A program made the position numbers and the translations under genes. The notes under the pieces were generated by a model. It worked only from the letters and a program-made list of their open reading frames with translations, was not told where the DNA came from and searched no databases. A stretch of DNA of 64,000 nucleotides from Halomonas sp. HAL1 (lineage in GTDB: Bacteria > Pseudomonadota > Gammaproteobacteria > Pseudomonadales > Halomonadaceae). Shown here in pieces: positions 34,016-43,900 of this stretch; position 1 is the stretch's first letter; every line of letters starts with the position of its first letter. The stretch lies in the NCBI RefSeq assembly GCF_030544485.1, contig NZ_CP130610.1, positions 1,364,001 to 1,428,000 of the forward strand. The letters run 5' to 3'.

Positions 34016-35182
34016 ATGAAAATTGCCGTTGCCGGAACGGGCTATGTAGGGCTTTCCAACGCAATGCTGCTGGCGCAGCACCATGAGGTAGTTGCGGTGG
34101 ATATTGTTCCCGAAAAGGTCGAGCTGCTGCATAACCGCCGTTCTCCTATTGAAGATACGGAAATAGCTGCTTTCTTAAATCGTGACGACCTGAACTTCAC
34201 CGCTACGCTAAATGCCGACCAGGCTTACGCTGATGCTCAATTCGTGATTATTGCTACCCCCACCGATTACGACCCTCAAACTAATTATTTCAATACGAAA
34301 AGCGTTGAAGCGGTCATTGAGCAGGTGATGCGTATTAACCCTAAGGCCGTCATGGTGATTAAATCCACCGTGCCGGTGGGGTACACCAAAGAAGCCGCAG
34401 TGCGTTTTAATACTCAAAACCTGATTTTCTCGCCTGAGTTTTTGCGTGAAGGAAAGGCGCTCCACGACAACTTGTACCCTTCGCGCATTATTGTTGGTGA
34501 GCGTTCCGAGCGTGGGAAAACGTTTGCTGAGCTCCTAACACAGGGGGCATTGGCTGAAAATGTTGAGGTGCTGTTGACCAACAGCACTGAAGCTGAGGCA
34601 ATCAAGCTGTTTGCCAATACCTACCTGGCCATGCGGGTCGCTTACTTCAATGAACTGGACAGCTACGCGGAAACCCACGGTCTGGATGCCAAGCAGATCA
34701 TTCAGGGGGTTGGCCTAGACCCGCGTATCGGCAAGCACTACAACAACCCAAGCTTTGGGTATGGCGGCTATTGCCTGCCGAAGGATACCAAGCAGCTGCT
34801 GGCCAACTACGCCGATGTGCCGAGCAACATCGTTCAGGCGATTGTGGATGCCAACCGTACGCGCAAGGACTTTATTGCGGATTCGGTGCTGCGCCGCAAC
34901 CCGAGCGTAGTGGGGGTGTATCGCCTTATCATGAAAACGGGCTCAGATAACTTCCGCGCCAGTGCCATGCAGGGTGTGATGAAGCGCATCAAAGCGAAAG
35001 GGGTGGAAGTGGTGGTTTACGAACCGGTGCTGGAGGAAGACAAATTTTTCGGTTCAACCGTCATACGAGATCTGGACGCGTTCAAAGAGAAGTGTGATGT
35101 CATTCTGGCTAACCGCATGGTCGCTGAGTTGAGCGATGTGGAAGCTAAAGTGTATACCCGTGACCTGTTCGGCAGTGATTGA
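34016..35182 (+). CDS. ugd: UDP-glucose 6-dehydrogenase
   Basis: Oxidises UDP-glucose to UDP-glucuronate with two NAD+. The 388-residue protein is of the short bacterial type: Rossmann start [30 protein letters not shown] near 120, [16 protein letters not shown] near 140, the [15 protein letters not shown] segment, and the catalytic Cys in [15 protein letters not shown] near residue 250. GGTTAGGGAAAAT precedes the ATG. It stands alone with 143 nt upstream and 89 nt downstream, in a group of sugar-precursor genes (glmM, pgm). It supplies glucuronic acid for the capsule or other exopolysaccharides. Confidence 0.94.
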   Translation: MKIAVAGTGYVGLSNAMLLAQHHEVVAVDIVPEKVELLHNRRSPIEDTEIAAFLNRDDLNFTATLNADQAYADAQFVIIATPTDYDPQTNYFNTKSVEAVIEQVMRINPKAVMVIKSTVPVGYTKEAAVRFNTQNLIFSPEFLREGKALHDNLYPSRIIVGERSERGKTFAELLTQGALAENVEVLLTNSTEAEAIKLFANTYLAMRVAYFNELDSYAETHGLDAKQIIQGVGLDPRIGKHYNNPSFGYGGYCLPKDTKQLLANYADVPSNIVQAIVDANRTRKDFIADSVLRRNPSVVGVYRLIMKTGSDNFRASAMQGVMKRIKAKGVEVVVYEPVLEEDKFFGSTVIRDLDAFKEKCDVILANRMVAELSDVEAKVYTRDLFGSD

Positions 35183-35271
35183 TGGCGGTAAACTCTTATT
35201 AGGGTTTCTTGCTATGTTCGTTTCTTATAGCGCTTGTTACCACGCGCTACTCACAGTTCAGGGCATTTAAA

Positions 35272-36612
35272 ATGCGTAAATATTTCGGCACGGACGGTGT
35301 GCGTGGTCGGGTGGGAGAATTTCCCATGACCCCGATTTTTGCCATGAAGCTTGGCTGGGCGGCGGGTAAGGTATTGGGCGCTGAAGGGGTGAAGGAGGTA
35401 CTGATTGGTAAAGATACCCGCGCTAGTGGCTATATGCTGGAATCTGCATTAGAAGCGGGCTTTTCGGCGGCGGGGGTGAACGTTGCCTTGGTGGGGCCGT
35501 TGCCTACCCCTGGTGTTGCCTATTTAACCTCTACCTTTCGGGCGGATGCGGGCGTGGTTATTAGCGCATCACATAACCCCTTCGATGATAACGGCATTAA
35601 AATTTTTGCCCAGGGAGGCCAAAAGCTAACCGACGATCAGGAGCATGAGATTGAGTGTTGGTTACAGGTGGCTATTGACGGCGGCATGAGCTGCGTTAGT
35701 TCTGCTAAGTTAGGTAAAGCACGCCGTATTGATGATGCGGCTGGTCGTTACACTGAATATTGTAAGGCTAATCTGCCGGGGCATCTGAGCCTAAACGGGC
35801 TTAAAATTGTCGTCGATTCGGCTAACGGGGCTGCCTATAAGGTGGCCCCTGCTGTTTATAGTGAGCTGGGTGCAGAGCTCATTAGCATTCACGATACGCC
35901 GAACGGTATTAATATTAATGAGTATTGTGGTGCTACCCATTTGCAGAGCCTGTGCGAAACGGTGCTTGCCCACCAGGCCGACCTGGGGATTGCGTTAGAT
36001 GGCGATGCCGACCGTTTGATGATGGTCGATCACACCGGCACAGTGGTGGATGGTGACGAATTGTTGTTCCTGCTGGCCAAAGATGCCAAAGCATTAGGGT
36101 ATAGCGGCGGTGTGGTGGGTACTCAAATGAGTAATTTAGGCTTAGAGCAGGCATTGGCGGGATTGGAAATGCCCTTTCTTCGCGCCAAGGTGGGCGACCG
36201 CTATGTGATGGAGCAGCTTAAAGCCACCGGCTGGCGTTTAGGTGGTGAAGGCTCAGGCCATTTATTGAGTTTAGATCATGCTTCTACCGGGGATGCCATT
36301 ATTGCGTCGCTTCGCGTGCTTAGCTGTTTATTACAGCAAGGCACGCGGCTGTTTGATGCCAAACAGGGGATGCACAAACTGCCACAAACGCTAATCAACG
36401 TGCGTTATACCGCTCAGGCAGATATTGACCCGCTGGAAACGGATCAGGTTCAGGCTGCCGTTGCCCTGGTGGAAACGGCATTAGGCCAAGATGGTCGTGT
36501 GTTGCTGCGTAAATCAGGCACTGAACCGTTGATTCGTGTGATGGTAGAAGCTGTCGATGCGCACCAGGCCCAACACTGCGCTGAACAAATAGCCAAAGCA
36601 CTTGTTAATTAA
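35272..36612 (+). CDS. glmM: Phosphoglucosamine mutase
   Basis: Converts glucosamine-6-phosphate to glucosamine-1-phosphate on the route to UDP-GlcNAc. The 446 residues match GlmM exactly, not the longer phosphomannomutases. Motifs: [19 protein letters not shown] at the start, the phosphoserine loop [17 protein letters not shown] near 100, the metal loop [13 protein letters not shown] near 242, GEGSGHLL near 325 and [13 protein letters not shown] near 410. The ATG at 35272 fits the family start; an in-frame start at 35209 would add 21 unrelated residues. It may be a second copy serving the capsule, since the usual glmM lies near folP/ftsH, which is not seen here. Confidence 0.9.
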   Translation: MRKYFGTDGVRGRVGEFPMTPIFAMKLGWAAGKVLGAEGVKEVLIGKDTRASGYMLESALEAGFSAAGVNVALVGPLPTPGVAYLTSTFRADAGVVISASHNPFDDNGIKIFAQGGQKLTDDQEHEIECWLQVAIDGGMSCVSSAKLGKARRIDDAAGRYTEYCKANLPGHLSLNGLKIVVDSANGAAYKVAPAVYSELGAELISIHDTPNGININEYCGATHLQSLCETVLAHQADLGIALDGDADRLMMVDHTGTVVDGDELLFLLAKDAKALGYSGGVVGTQMSNLGLEQALAGLEMPFLRAKVGDRYVMEQLKATGWRLGGEGSGHLLSLDHASTGDAIIASLRVLSCLLQQGTRLFDAKQGMHKLPQTLINVRYTAQADIDPLETDQVQAAVALVETALGQDGRVLLRKSGTEPLIRVMVEAVDAHQAQHCAEQIAKALVN

Positions 36613-36766
36613 AATCGATGCATCTCGCTTCGCACGTGACCATGCATTATCTTGTTGATTAAAAAGGCGTTTATGGCGTGAAATAGAAGAATGTCGATAT
36701 GCTAAAACGTCTTTTTAAAAAATAGAAGCAATCAATATGTGGCTGAATGGAGCAAGGGAGACGTAA

Positions 36767-38347
36767 ATGGATGCCATCATAAAGGCTTTTTTTGATGAAA
36801 TACCAAATGCTAACAAAGCTAAAGAGCGTGTTGCGTTTGGCACATCGGGCCATCGTGGCCGCGCTACTGAGCGAACGTTTAACGCAGCCCATATTTGGGC
36901 GATTACTCAAGCAGTCATCGATTACCGGCGTAAAGCGGGCTATCAGGGGCCGTTGTTTCTAGGTTTTGATACCCATGCGCTTTCGCGGCCTGCTTGGGAG
37001 TGTGCACTGCAGGTGCTGGCTGCCAATAATGTGCCTGTTTTTGTTGAGAAAGATCACGGCTATACCGCCACACCGCTCGTCAGCCACGCTATTTTGCAGC
37101 ATAACTTGGTGCCGGATGGCGCCTTGGCAGATGGCTTAATTATCACCCCTTCGCATAATCCTCCGGAAGATGGCGGAATTAAGTATAATCCGTACCATGG
37201 CGGCCCGGCAGACACTGATGCCACCGACTGGATTGAGCTGCGCGCTAACGCTTATCTGTTGCGTAAAGTGGAAGATGTACCCACTGTGCCAGTTGAGCAA
37301 GCGATTGCCCATGCCCAAGAGTACGACTTCACCGCTCATTATGTCGCCCAGTTGGCGAAAGTGGTGGACATGGGCGCTATACAACAAGCCAATCTAACAT
37401 TGGGCGTTGACCCCATGGGGGGTACGGCTTTACCGGTATGGCAGGCGATAGTGGCCCACTTCAAGCTGAATCTGGAGGTGGTTAATACTACGATTGATCC
37501 AGAATTCGCCTTTATGCCGCCGGACCATGACGGCAAAATCCGGATGGATTGTTCAAGCCCTGCGGCGATGGCCAATCTGCTCAAAATTAAAGACCGCTTT
37601 GATATCGCTTTTGGCAACGACCCTGATGCGGATCGCCATGGCATTGTGGATGCCAACGGTTTGATGAATCCAAACCATTTTTTGGCGGTGTGCATTGATT
37701 ACCTGATCACCCATCGCCCAGAGTGGGCAGCGTCGTTAAAAGTGGGCAAAACACTGGTGTCATCTTCGATGATTGACCGCGTGGTTGCTTCTCATGGGCG
37801 CGAACTTTACGAGGTGCCGGTGGGCTTTAAGTGGTTTGTGGATGGTTTGCACGAAGGCTGGTTGGCGTTTGGCGGTGAAGAGAGCGCTGGCGCTAGTTTG
37901 CTAACGCGCGAGGGTAAGGCTTGGTCTACCGATAAAGATGGCATTGTGCTGTGCTTGCTGGCAGCGGAAATCATGTCGGTCACTGACAAAACGCCCGGCG
38001 AGTATTACCGCACGCTTACTGAGCGCTTTGGTGAGCCTTTTTATAAGCGTGTTGATACCACCTGTTCACCCGAAGAGAAAGCGGCGTTTAAAAACCTTAG
38101 CGCTGAGAGCGTGACCGAGCAAGCGCTGGCAGGTGATCCGATTACCGCGGTGTTGGTAGCCGCGCCGGGCAATGGCGCCGCTATTGGTGGTATTAAAGTT
38201 ACCACTGAAAACGGCTGGTTTGCCGCTCGCCCCAGCGGCACAGAATCACTTTATAAAGTTTATGCCGAAAGTTTCAAAGGCGAGCAGCATTTAGACGAGT
38301 TGATTGAGAATGCTAAAGCACTGTTAGCGGGTGTGTTAAAAGAATAG
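36767..38347 (+). CDS. pgm: Phosphoglucomutase (alpha-D-glucose specific)
   Basis: Interconverts glucose-6-phosphate and glucose-1-phosphate, feeding UDP-glucose and thus Ugd. The 526-residue protein belongs to the E. coli Pgm type: FGTSGHRGRATERTF near 25-39, GLIITPSHNPPEDGGIKYNPYHGGPAD near 120-147 with the phosphoserine, DPDADRHGI near 287, FGGEESAGAS near 368 and RPSGTESLYKVY near 490. GGGAG at 36756-36760 precedes the ATG. It has its own spacing (154 nt after glmM) and is followed by a GC-rich hairpin region and a broken transposase gene. Confidence 0.95.
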   Translation: MDAIIKAFFDEIPNANKAKERVAFGTSGHRGRATERTFNAAHIWAITQAVIDYRRKAGYQGPLFLGFDTHALSRPAWECALQVLAANNVPVFVEKDHGYTATPLVSHAILQHNLVPDGALADGLIITPSHNPPEDGGIKYNPYHGGPADTDATDWIELRANAYLLRKVEDVPTVPVEQAIAHAQEYDFTAHYVAQLAKVVDMGAIQQANLTLGVDPMGGTALPVWQAIVAHFKLNLEVVNTTIDPEFAFMPPDHDGKIRMDCSSPAAMANLLKIKDRFDIAFGNDPDADRHGIVDANGLMNPNHFLAVCIDYLITHRPEWAASLKVGKTLVSSSMIDRVVASHGRELYEVPVGFKWFVDGLHEGWLAFGGEESAGASLLTREGKAWSTDKDGIVLCLLAAEIMSVTDKTPGEYYRTLTERFGEPFYKRVDTTCSPEEKAAFKNLSAESVTEQALAGDPITAVLVAAPGNGAAIGGIKVTTENGWFAARPSGTESLYKVYAESFKGEQHLDELIENAKALLAGVLKE

Positions 38348-38350
38348 AGC

Positions 38351-38395
38351 TGCCAGACGGCTGCCCGCTGGGGGGGCAGTGTGCAGCCGTGCTGG
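38351..38395. other. GC-rich nested inverted repeats, possible REP-like hairpin
   Basis: CGGCTGC (38358-38364) pairs with GCAGCCG (38383-38389), and inside it CTGCCC (38361-38366) can pair with GGGCAG (38374-38379). It follows pgm by a few bases and lies beside the gene for a REP-associated tyrosine transposase. It could be a REP-type substrate or a rho-independent stop without T run; no second copy was found in the window. Confidence 0.4.
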
Positions 38396-38473
38396 GGGTG
38401 GTTATCTGCCCTTGGGCGTCGTTCCGCCGCCAATGCGGGTGCGTTTACTGGTTATGGTAAGTAATCGGGCGCG

Positions 38474-39008
38474 CTACGGTTTGCATTGTTCCCAATTCAT
38501 CTCGGCTACGTTGGGTGCTTGTTGGGTGCCCCAGCCGGGTTCGTACCAGCCTTTTTGAACGTTTTGGTGGAAGCTTGACCATTCCCAATCGCGGGGTGCT
38601 TTGGTCCAGCCTTGCTTGACGGGATTGTAGTGGATGTAATCCATGTGGCGTTGCCAGTCGTTTTCGTCACGGATGACGTGTTCCCAAAAACCGCGCTGCC
38701 AGGCGTTTTGAATGCCGTGTGGGAAGAGGAATTCCTTTGATGCGTATTTTTTGATGTCTCGCCAGCGGGATGAGTAGTCGGCGTCGCCTTCTGGGAGCGT
38801 CAAGAGGCAATGAAGATGATCGGGGAGTAGAACAAACGCATCATGAAGGGGCGCTCGTTTTTAACACGGCGAAACGCACGGCCCGGCCCAGGGCTTCAAT
38901 ATTTAGACGATCAGCGAGACGTGGTTGTCGTGCGTAGGTGACGACTGTAAAAAAGTAGCTGCCGCCGGGAATATACGCGCGTCGGTAGGTTGCCACCCGT
39001 ACCTCCAT
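38474..39008 (-). pseudogene. REP-associated tyrosine transposase (RAYT), frameshifted
   Basis: Reading right to left, ATG at 39008 opens a frame with YRRAYIPGGSYFFTVVTY and EALGRAVRFAV, typical RAYT N-terminal sequence. At a G4 run on the plus strand (38848-38851) the frame is lost by one base. The rest continues in another frame with the HUH motif LPDHLHCLLTLPEGDAD, then WQRGFWEHVIRDENDWQRHMDYIHYNPVKQGW, containing the catalytic Tyr. Both catalytic parts are still present, so the lesion is recent, or a sequencing error at the homopolymer. These Y1 enzymes act on REP palindromes and are usually single-copy domesticated genes. About 60 nt lie between it and rfaH. Confidence 0.87.
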
Positions 39009-39068
39009 GCAGAATAGTTAGCTTTTGAAGGCCCATAGTCGCGCATATTGATTCGCCGTGGAGCGTCG

Positions 39069-39587
39069 TTACAACTTGCTTAAGGTTCCGAGAGGGACGT
39101 CGAGATGCTGTGGGCGGTTGAGGACGTTGAGCAGTACGATGGCGCGCTCTTCGCCTTTGCAGCGGGTGAAGATGGCTTCCAGGTCCTTGAAGGGGCCGTC
39201 GGTGATGGTGACTTTCTCACCGGCGCTGAAGTAGGTGTGAATGCCTTCCTTTTGATGTGGCTGGGCGCGTAGCACTTCGACGAGCGAGTCAGGAACCGCC
39301 ATGGGTTTATTGCCAAAGGTCAGCAGGCGTAGGACGCCACGTGTAGAGCGAATTGGCCGCCAGTTACTCACCACTTGATCCAAACAGATGAATAGGTAGT
39401 AAGGAAACAGTGGCTCGGCAATAGTGACCAGCTTGCCCTGGCGTTTACGCTGTGCATTAAGTACTGGGTGAAATATCTTGTACCCTTGGTTGGAAAGATT
39501 TTCAGCGGCGCGAAATGATTCGCCACCTTTGCATTGAATAGCGTACCAGGAGGGCGTTATGTCTTCTTGGTCGTTGTATACGGCCAT
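39069..39587 (-). CDS. rfaH: RfaH-type NusG paralogue, operon antiterminator
   Basis: A 172-residue member of the NusG/RfaH family. The N-terminal NGN domain begins SWYAIQCKGGESFRAAENL, then FHPVLNAQRKRQGKLV, EPLFPYYLFICLD and STRGVLRLLTFGNKPMAVPD. The C-terminal KOW-like part is AGEKVTITDGPFKDLEAIF. The 'R x R x G K' and 'P L F P x Y' elements are RfaH-like, not typical of NusG. Known role: loads on RNA polymerase at ops DNA and prevents termination in long polysaccharide operons. Two ops elements are in this window. The ATG is preceded (minus strand) by AAGGATG. It is last in the kpsC-to-AONS operon, 39 nt after the AONS gene, so capsule operon expression could be self-coupled. Confidence 0.9.
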   Translation of the reverse strand: MAVYNDQEDITPSWYAIQCKGGESFRAAENLSNQGYKIFHPVLNAQRKRQGKLVTIAEPLFPYYLFICLDQVVSNWRPIRSTRGVLRLLTFGNKPMAVPDSLVEVLRAQPHQKEGIHTYFSAGEKVTITDGPFKDLEAIFTRCKGEERAIVLLNVLNRPQHLDVPLGTLSKL

Positions 39588-39626
39588 GCAATCATCCTTA
39601 CGTCTAAGAAGAAAAGCACTGTTAAA

Positions 39627-40952
39627 TTATTGCAGCAGCGCGGTTAATGCATCAAGTGTTTGATCAATTTGCGCTTGAGTGTGATCACAGGAAAGGAAGA
39701 AGCGCAGCCGTGCGCTTTTTTCGGGTACGGCCGGGTGCAGTATCGGCTGTACGTTGATCTGCTGTTCCAGTAACCCGTGCGAGAGTCGAGCCGCAGCCGC
39801 CGAACTGCCGATAATAACAGGCACGACTGCTGCTCCGATGCTCTTGCCGGTATCCAGCCCGCGGGCGGTGGCCTGTTCCAGGAAGTAGCGTGAAATGGCG
39901 TGCAGGCGCTGGACTCGTTCGGGCTCCTGCTGCATCAGTTGCAACGCGGCCAGCGAAGGGGCGGCGACCTGTGCGGGCATACCCACGCTGTAGAGGAAAC
40001 CGGGCGCCAGGTAGCGCAAGGTTTCAACCAGCGGCTTGCTGCCGGCGATGTAGCCGCCACAGCCAGCCATGGCCTTGCTCATGGTGCCCATCCAGATATC
40101 CACATCGCGCGGGTCGATATCAAAATACTCGCGCAGCCCCAGGCCGGTGTCGCCCATTACCCCGAATGAGTGGGCTTCATCGACCATCAGCCACGCTTGG
40201 TAGCGCTGCTTGAGTTCGATAAAACGCGGAAGCTCCGGGATGTCGCCATCCATGCTGTAGAGCCCTTCGATGACAATCAGTACCCGTTCGAACTGGTGCC
40301 GATGACGTGCCAGCAGGGCTTCTAGCGTAGTAGGATCATTATGGCTGAACGGCATGCGCTTGGCGCCAGAAAGCTGTGCGCCGACGAGTGAGCTGTTGTG
40401 GATATACTCGTCGTGGAGCACTAAATCTTTAGGGCCGAGCAGGTAGCCGAGTGTGGAAACATTAGTGGCATGACCGCTGACAAACGCGACGGCATCTTCA
40501 ACGTCATACGTTTTGGCCAGGGCCTGTTCCAGCTCCTGGTGGATAGGCCGTTCGCCGGAGACCACGCGACTGGCGGAGACTGACGTTCCGTAGCGGGCCA
40601 CGGCATCGCAGGCGGCCTGGTTGATACGTGGGTCGCCCGAGAAGCCGAGGTAGTTGTAGCTGGCAAAGTTGATGCAGGTCTGCCCGTTGATCACGCTGGT
40701 CGCCCCAGCGGTGCCTTCGTGTACCTTGAAGAACGGGTCGACCAAGCCTAGCTGATCGGCGGCCTGGCGCATCATGGCAATTTGCTGGTAGCCGGGCTGG
40801 GCATCGAAGCGCGTAAAGCGCTCCGGCACCGTGCGCTGCTCAGCCCCTTGCCCATTGGATGACGACGCGGTAGCGCTGGCAGCACGCGGCGCGGCGCGTT
40901 TGCGTGCTTGTTCCAGAAGCTGCTGTTTCAGTTCAGAGCGCTTGGCGGTCAT
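39627..40952 (-). CDS. Alpha-oxoamine synthase (AONS/WcbT-like)
   Basis: A 441-residue PLP enzyme of the alpha-oxoamine synthase family (BioF, KBL, serine palmitoyltransferase). These condense an acyl thioester with an amino acid, with decarboxylation. Motifs: NFASYNYLGFSGDPRI near 90, GTSVSASRVVSGERPIHQELE near 120, VSGHATNVSTLG, HDEYIHNSSL, VIEGLYSMDGDIPEL, DEAHSFGVMGDTG, and GTMSKAMAGCGGYIAG with the PLP-binding Lys near 291. An N-terminal extension of about 65 low-complexity residues is present. It overlaps the PKS gene by ATGA, so it probably takes the acyl chain straight from the PKS carrier domain. It resembles WcbT of Burkholderia capsule loci. The amino acid used cannot be read. Confidence 0.88.
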   Translation of the reverse strand: MTAKRSELKQQLLEQARKRAAPRAASATASSSNGQGAEQRTVPERFTRFDAQPGYQQIAMMRQAADQLGLVDPFFKVHEGTAGATSVINGQTCINFASYNYLGFSGDPRINQAACDAVARYGTSVSASRVVSGERPIHQELEQALAKTYDVEDAVAFVSGHATNVSTLGYLLGPKDLVLHDEYIHNSSLVGAQLSGAKRMPFSHNDPTTLEALLARHRHQFERVLIVIEGLYSMDGDIPELPRFIELKQRYQAWLMVDEAHSFGVMGDTGLGLREYFDIDPRDVDIWMGTMSKAMAGCGGYIAGSKPLVETLRYLAPGFLYSVGMPAQVAAPSLAALQLMQQEPERVQRLHAISRYFLEQATARGLDTGKSIGAAVVPVIIGSSAAAARLSHGLLEQQINVQPILHPAVPEKSARLRFFLSCDHTQAQIDQTLDALTALLQ

Positions 40953-43900
40953 GGTGTCTCGGTCGCGGGTGATGAAGAAGCAGAGGTAGATTCAATCGTG
41001 AACCCCTCCGAACCGTGCTGTGCGGCCAGAGAAGCTATCGCATCTTGCGGAGCATCTTCAACATCGTCGTGTTGATGCATTTTCTGAATCAGCACGCCCG
41101 CCAGCTTGTCCAGCGTCGAGGCTTCGCTGAGTACCATCACTGACACCTGAACGCCCAGACGGTTCTCGATAGCGGTCATTAGCTCGACGCCCATTAGGGA
41201 GTCGAAGCCCATGTCGTAGACCGAGCGGTGAATATCGAGCTTCTCTTCATCGATCAGCAGAATGCTGGCCAGTTCGGCACGCAGTAAGTCGGTGACCGTG
41301 CTGTGCAGCTCCTCTGGCGAGAGGTCGGCCAGCAGGGCGCTGATGTCGTCGTCGGCATCTGTGCTGCTGTCGTCGTCGCTGGCACGGGCAATTTCATTGA
41401 AGCGGGGTGCTTCAGCGGTCGGCAGGAAGCGAGCAAGCGCGCCCCACTCCAGCTCCAGCACGCCCAGGCTTGGCCCTGGAGTCAGCAGCATCTGCTCCAG
41501 CACGTTCAGCGCGTCCTCCGAGCGTAGCGCCGAGCCGCCCAGGCGCTCTTGCAGGGCATCCCGGGTGCGGGTGTTGCGGGCCAGGAAGCCGACATCCTCA
41601 ATGGCGCCCCAGCGTACGCAGGTCGCCGGTAAGCCAGCGGCGCGGCGGTTAGCGGCAAAGGCTTCCAGCCAGTGATTGGCGGCCACGTAGTTAGCCTGAC
41701 CGGGGTTACCGAACAGCGTGGTGGCCGACGAGTAGAGCACGAAGAAATCCAGCGCCATTTCGCGGGTTAGCGCATCGAGGTGGCGGGCACCGTCGATTTT
41801 GGGCGCCAACACTTTCTGAATACGTTCGGCATTCAGGTTACGGATCAGGCCATCGTCGATTACCGTGGCGGCGTGCACAATGCCGCGTAGCGGTGCGAGT
41901 TCAGCCTTGGCGCGATCAAATACCGCGGACAGAGCAGTGCGGTTGGTGATATCGCAGGCCGCAGCCAATACTTTGACGCCTTGCTGCTCGAAGGCCGCCA
42001 TTGCTGCTTGGGCTTCTTCGCTGGCAGGGCCGCTGCGGCTAAGCAGAATCAGCTGCCGCGCGCCTTTCTCGACCAACCATTGGGCGGTTCTTAACCCGAA
42101 GCCACCCAGGCCGCCGGTCACCAGGTAGCTGGCATCCGCGGACAGTTGCATCGCTGCCGTACCCAGTACTTCGTTTTTGGGCGGTGCGATGGGTTGTTCG
42201 TAGGTCACCACAACCTTGCCGATTTGACGCGCCTGCTGCATATAACGGAAAGCGTCGATCACTTGTGTGTGGCTAAACGAGGTAAACGGTAGCGGGCTGA
42301 GGGTGCCGTCGTTAAACAGCGCCATCATTTCGCCGAATAGGCGTTGTGTCAGCGCGGGCTGCACCTTCATTAGCTGATCGGAGTCGATACCGAAGTAGCT
42401 GAGGTTATTGCGGAACGGGCGCAGACCAATATGGGTGTTTTCGTAGAAGTCGCGTTTGCCCAGCTCCAGGAAGCGGCCGAACGGACGCAGCGCGCGCAGG
42501 TTCTGGTTGATCGCTTCCCCGGCGAGGGAGTTAAGCACCACATCCACGCCTTCGCCCTGAGTGTCTTCCAGGATCTCTTCGGCAAAGGTGAGCGAGCGCG
42601 AGTCATAGAGCCGATTGATGCCCATCAGACGCAGGAAGTCGCGCTTCTCTTCAGAGCCCACCGTGGCGTAAATTTCCGCGCCTAGCCACTGGGCAATTTG
42701 CAGCGCTGCGATCCCCACGCCGCCAGCGGCGCCGTGAATCAGGACTTTTTCGCCGGGTTCTACCCGCGCCAAGTGCTTGAGCGCGTAGTAGACCGTGAAG
42801 AAGGTCGTTGGAATCGTGGCTGCCGCGGCAAAGCTGATGCCTTCCGGCAGCGGGGCAACGGCGTGCTGGCTGGCGATAACCTTATCGCTGAAGCTGGCGG
42901 GGCCGAAGCCGACTACCGCCTGGCCAGGCGTCACGTGGGTGACGTTGCTACCCACGGATTCGACCACGCCCGCGAATTCGAGGCCCAGGGTCGGTCCGGC
43001 GAAGCCGTTCTCGATCGCTTCATCGGAGAGCAGGCCCAGGGTGTACATCACATCGCGGAAGTTAAGCCCGGTGGCTTTAACGCTGATGGCGACTTCGTCA
43101 GGGCTGGCTTGCGGTAGCGGGCGAGGGCGCCACGTTAACTGGCGCAGTTGCCCAGGCATGGCAAAGCCTAGCGTCATCGCTTGCTGCGGCTGTTTAGTCT
43201 GCTCGTTAGTCGGTTCTGCCGCCGCCGGACGCGGCGCGGGCAGGGTGCGCAGCCGAGTGGCAAAGCGGTGGCCCTGATGATCGATCAGCGCTTCGTTTTC
43301 GCTATCCGGCTGAGCCAATAGCGTAGCCCAGGCGTTTAGCGCTGGCTCGCTCATCGCTGCCGGTATATCCAGCAGATAGACGTTGTGCCCGACGGCTTCA
43401 TTGGCCAGTGAGCGGCCAAAGCCCCAAAGTGCGGCATCACCAGGCGCCTCGTTAGCGCTAGTGGCGGGCGATGGCTGCCAGAGCGCGCTAAGGCCATGGG
43501 TCACCAGCCATAAGGAGGCGGCGAGCGACTGCTGCTCTAACGCCAGCGTCCACTTGAGGGCGTGATCACAGCGGGCGGTTTGCGCTTCAGTGCTGTTAGC
43601 CCCTAGGCCACGCAGGTCAATGACATTGAGCGTTTGCTCTGAGTGATTCGCCAGCGCCGGTTGCGCTAGCGCATGAGCCAGCAGCTCAGCGGGTTCGCTC
43701 TGGCTAGTGCTGAGCAGCGCAGAAGCGCCTTGCGACTGCAGTGCGTCGACGAGAGTAGCTGCCAGCGCTTCACTGTTTTGATCGGAGACCACCAAGTGAC
43801 GCCGCTGCGTTGAGGTGGACTCGACTTCGTCCACGGCTAACGGATAGTGGGCGTGGAGCAGATAGGCACCGCTCTCGCTCTCTTCCAGCGCCATGGGTGT

